Shown here: one piece after another, positions 39,713-39,763 of the stretch
Layout: every line of letters begins with the position of its first letter
Numbering within the stretch: position 1 is the stretch's first letter
Assembly (NCBI GenBank): GCA_016841725.1
Contig: JAENYP010000022.1
Location: 1 to 39,763 of the forward strand
Source of the DNA: Thermincola carboxydiphila
GTDB taxonomy: Bacteria > Bacillota > Thermincolia > Thermincolales > UBA2595
Direction of reading: 5' to 3'
DNA length: 39,763 nt
The notes under the pieces: generated by a model
The model's database searches: none
What the model saw: the letters and a program-made list of their open reading frames with translations, nothing else
Told to the model about the DNA's origin: nothing
Translations under genes and position numbers: made by a program

Positions 39713-39763
39713 ATCGGGTAGGAGGCCACTCATTATTTGAGTAGCCGACCTCCCACACCACCG
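39713..39763 (-). mobile_element. 3' end (domain V tail and VI) of a class C-type group II intron (partial, runs off the right edge)
   Basis: Read on the minus strand from the right edge the sequence is CGGTGGTGTGGGAGGTCGGC, then TACTCAAATAATGAGTGGCC and TCCTACCCGAT. GGCTACTC pairs with GAGTGGCC and outer GGG with CCC, leaving a bulged A seven bases from the end (CCTACCCGAT), as in domain VI with its branch-point adenosine. The motif GGTGGTGTG..AGG..CCTCCTAC.CGAT is what I know from class C introns such as that of Oceanobacillus iheyensis. The intron would end at 39713 and the exon continues TTTTTAGC towards the ECF ATPase gene. Confidence 0.75.

Overview
The window reads as chromosomal DNA of a low-to-medium GC, spore-forming Gram-positive anaerobe of the Clostridia, probably Peptococcaceae/Desulfotomaculum-like. 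The reasons are strong GGAGG ribosome binding sites with frequent TTG/GTG starts, a GerM-type lipoprotein, SdpR/SdpI, an MntR-type regulator, DUF2935 and DUF3231 proteins, and an ECF transporter. Genus and species cannot be fixed from the sequence alone. No rRNA, tRNA or CRISPR array was seen.

Layout. (1) 1-45 and 39713-39763 carry the 5' end and the 3' end (domain VI) of class C-type group II introns, both on the minus strand. The window is therefore bounded by intron copies, as expected for a contig broken at a repeat. (2) 97-2001 holds a cold-shock gene with a long leader, the sdpR-sdpI pair with an operator, and a truncated lipid-kinase gene. (3) 2127-7022 holds a DUF815 AAA+ ATPase, two rRNA-modification genes (rsuA-like and rsmF-like) separated by a 166-bp long inverted repeat, and the UV-damage endonuclease uvsE. 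(4) 7249-10078 is a response regulator/histidine kinase/GerM-lipoprotein cluster. (5) 10330-10598 is a gene-free stretch with a strongly structured element (20-bp terminal inverted repeats, at least four internal hairpins, then a terminator), followed by thrC. (6) 12188-13729 is a solo-tnpB IS200/IS605-type element with a probable omega-RNA tail. It is wedged between the promoter of thrC and that of an HD-GYP gene, and the latter promoter overlaps a perfect 16-bp dyad that looks like a CsoR copper operator. (7) 14821-23907 holds a secreted Gly/Met-rich protein, a cupin, a SanA-like protein, an Fpg-like glycosylase, mntR, an aldose epimerase, a thioesterase remnant, a lipoprotein cyclophilin, topB, a DUF2935 protein and two small minus-strand genes. 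(8) 24082-30215 holds a short PQQ-type propeller protein, a 1243-residue membrane GGDEF-EAL protein and cardiolipin synthase. (9) 30216-39684 is one co-directional minus-strand run: fused two-domain ECF ATPase, ecfT, ubiD-type decarboxylase, hyuA, hyuB, a divergent cis-prenyltransferase and two half-size DUF3231 proteins.

How the parts fit. Two proteins are dedicated to cyclic di-GMP turnover, the HD-GYP protein and the GGDEF-EAL protein. The last 9 kb looks like an uptake-plus-catabolism operon: an ECF transporter without an S component in view, an ATP-dependent hydantoinase/carboxylase-type pair, and a prenyl-FMN-type decarboxylase. Its substrate cannot be read from the sequence. The most unusual items are the structured element at 10330-10501, the TnpB whose RuvC-II glutamate is replaced by glycine, the CsoR-like operator in front of a c-di-GMP phosphodiesterase, and the ECF-UbiD-HyuAB-prenyltransferase-DUF3231 gene run.
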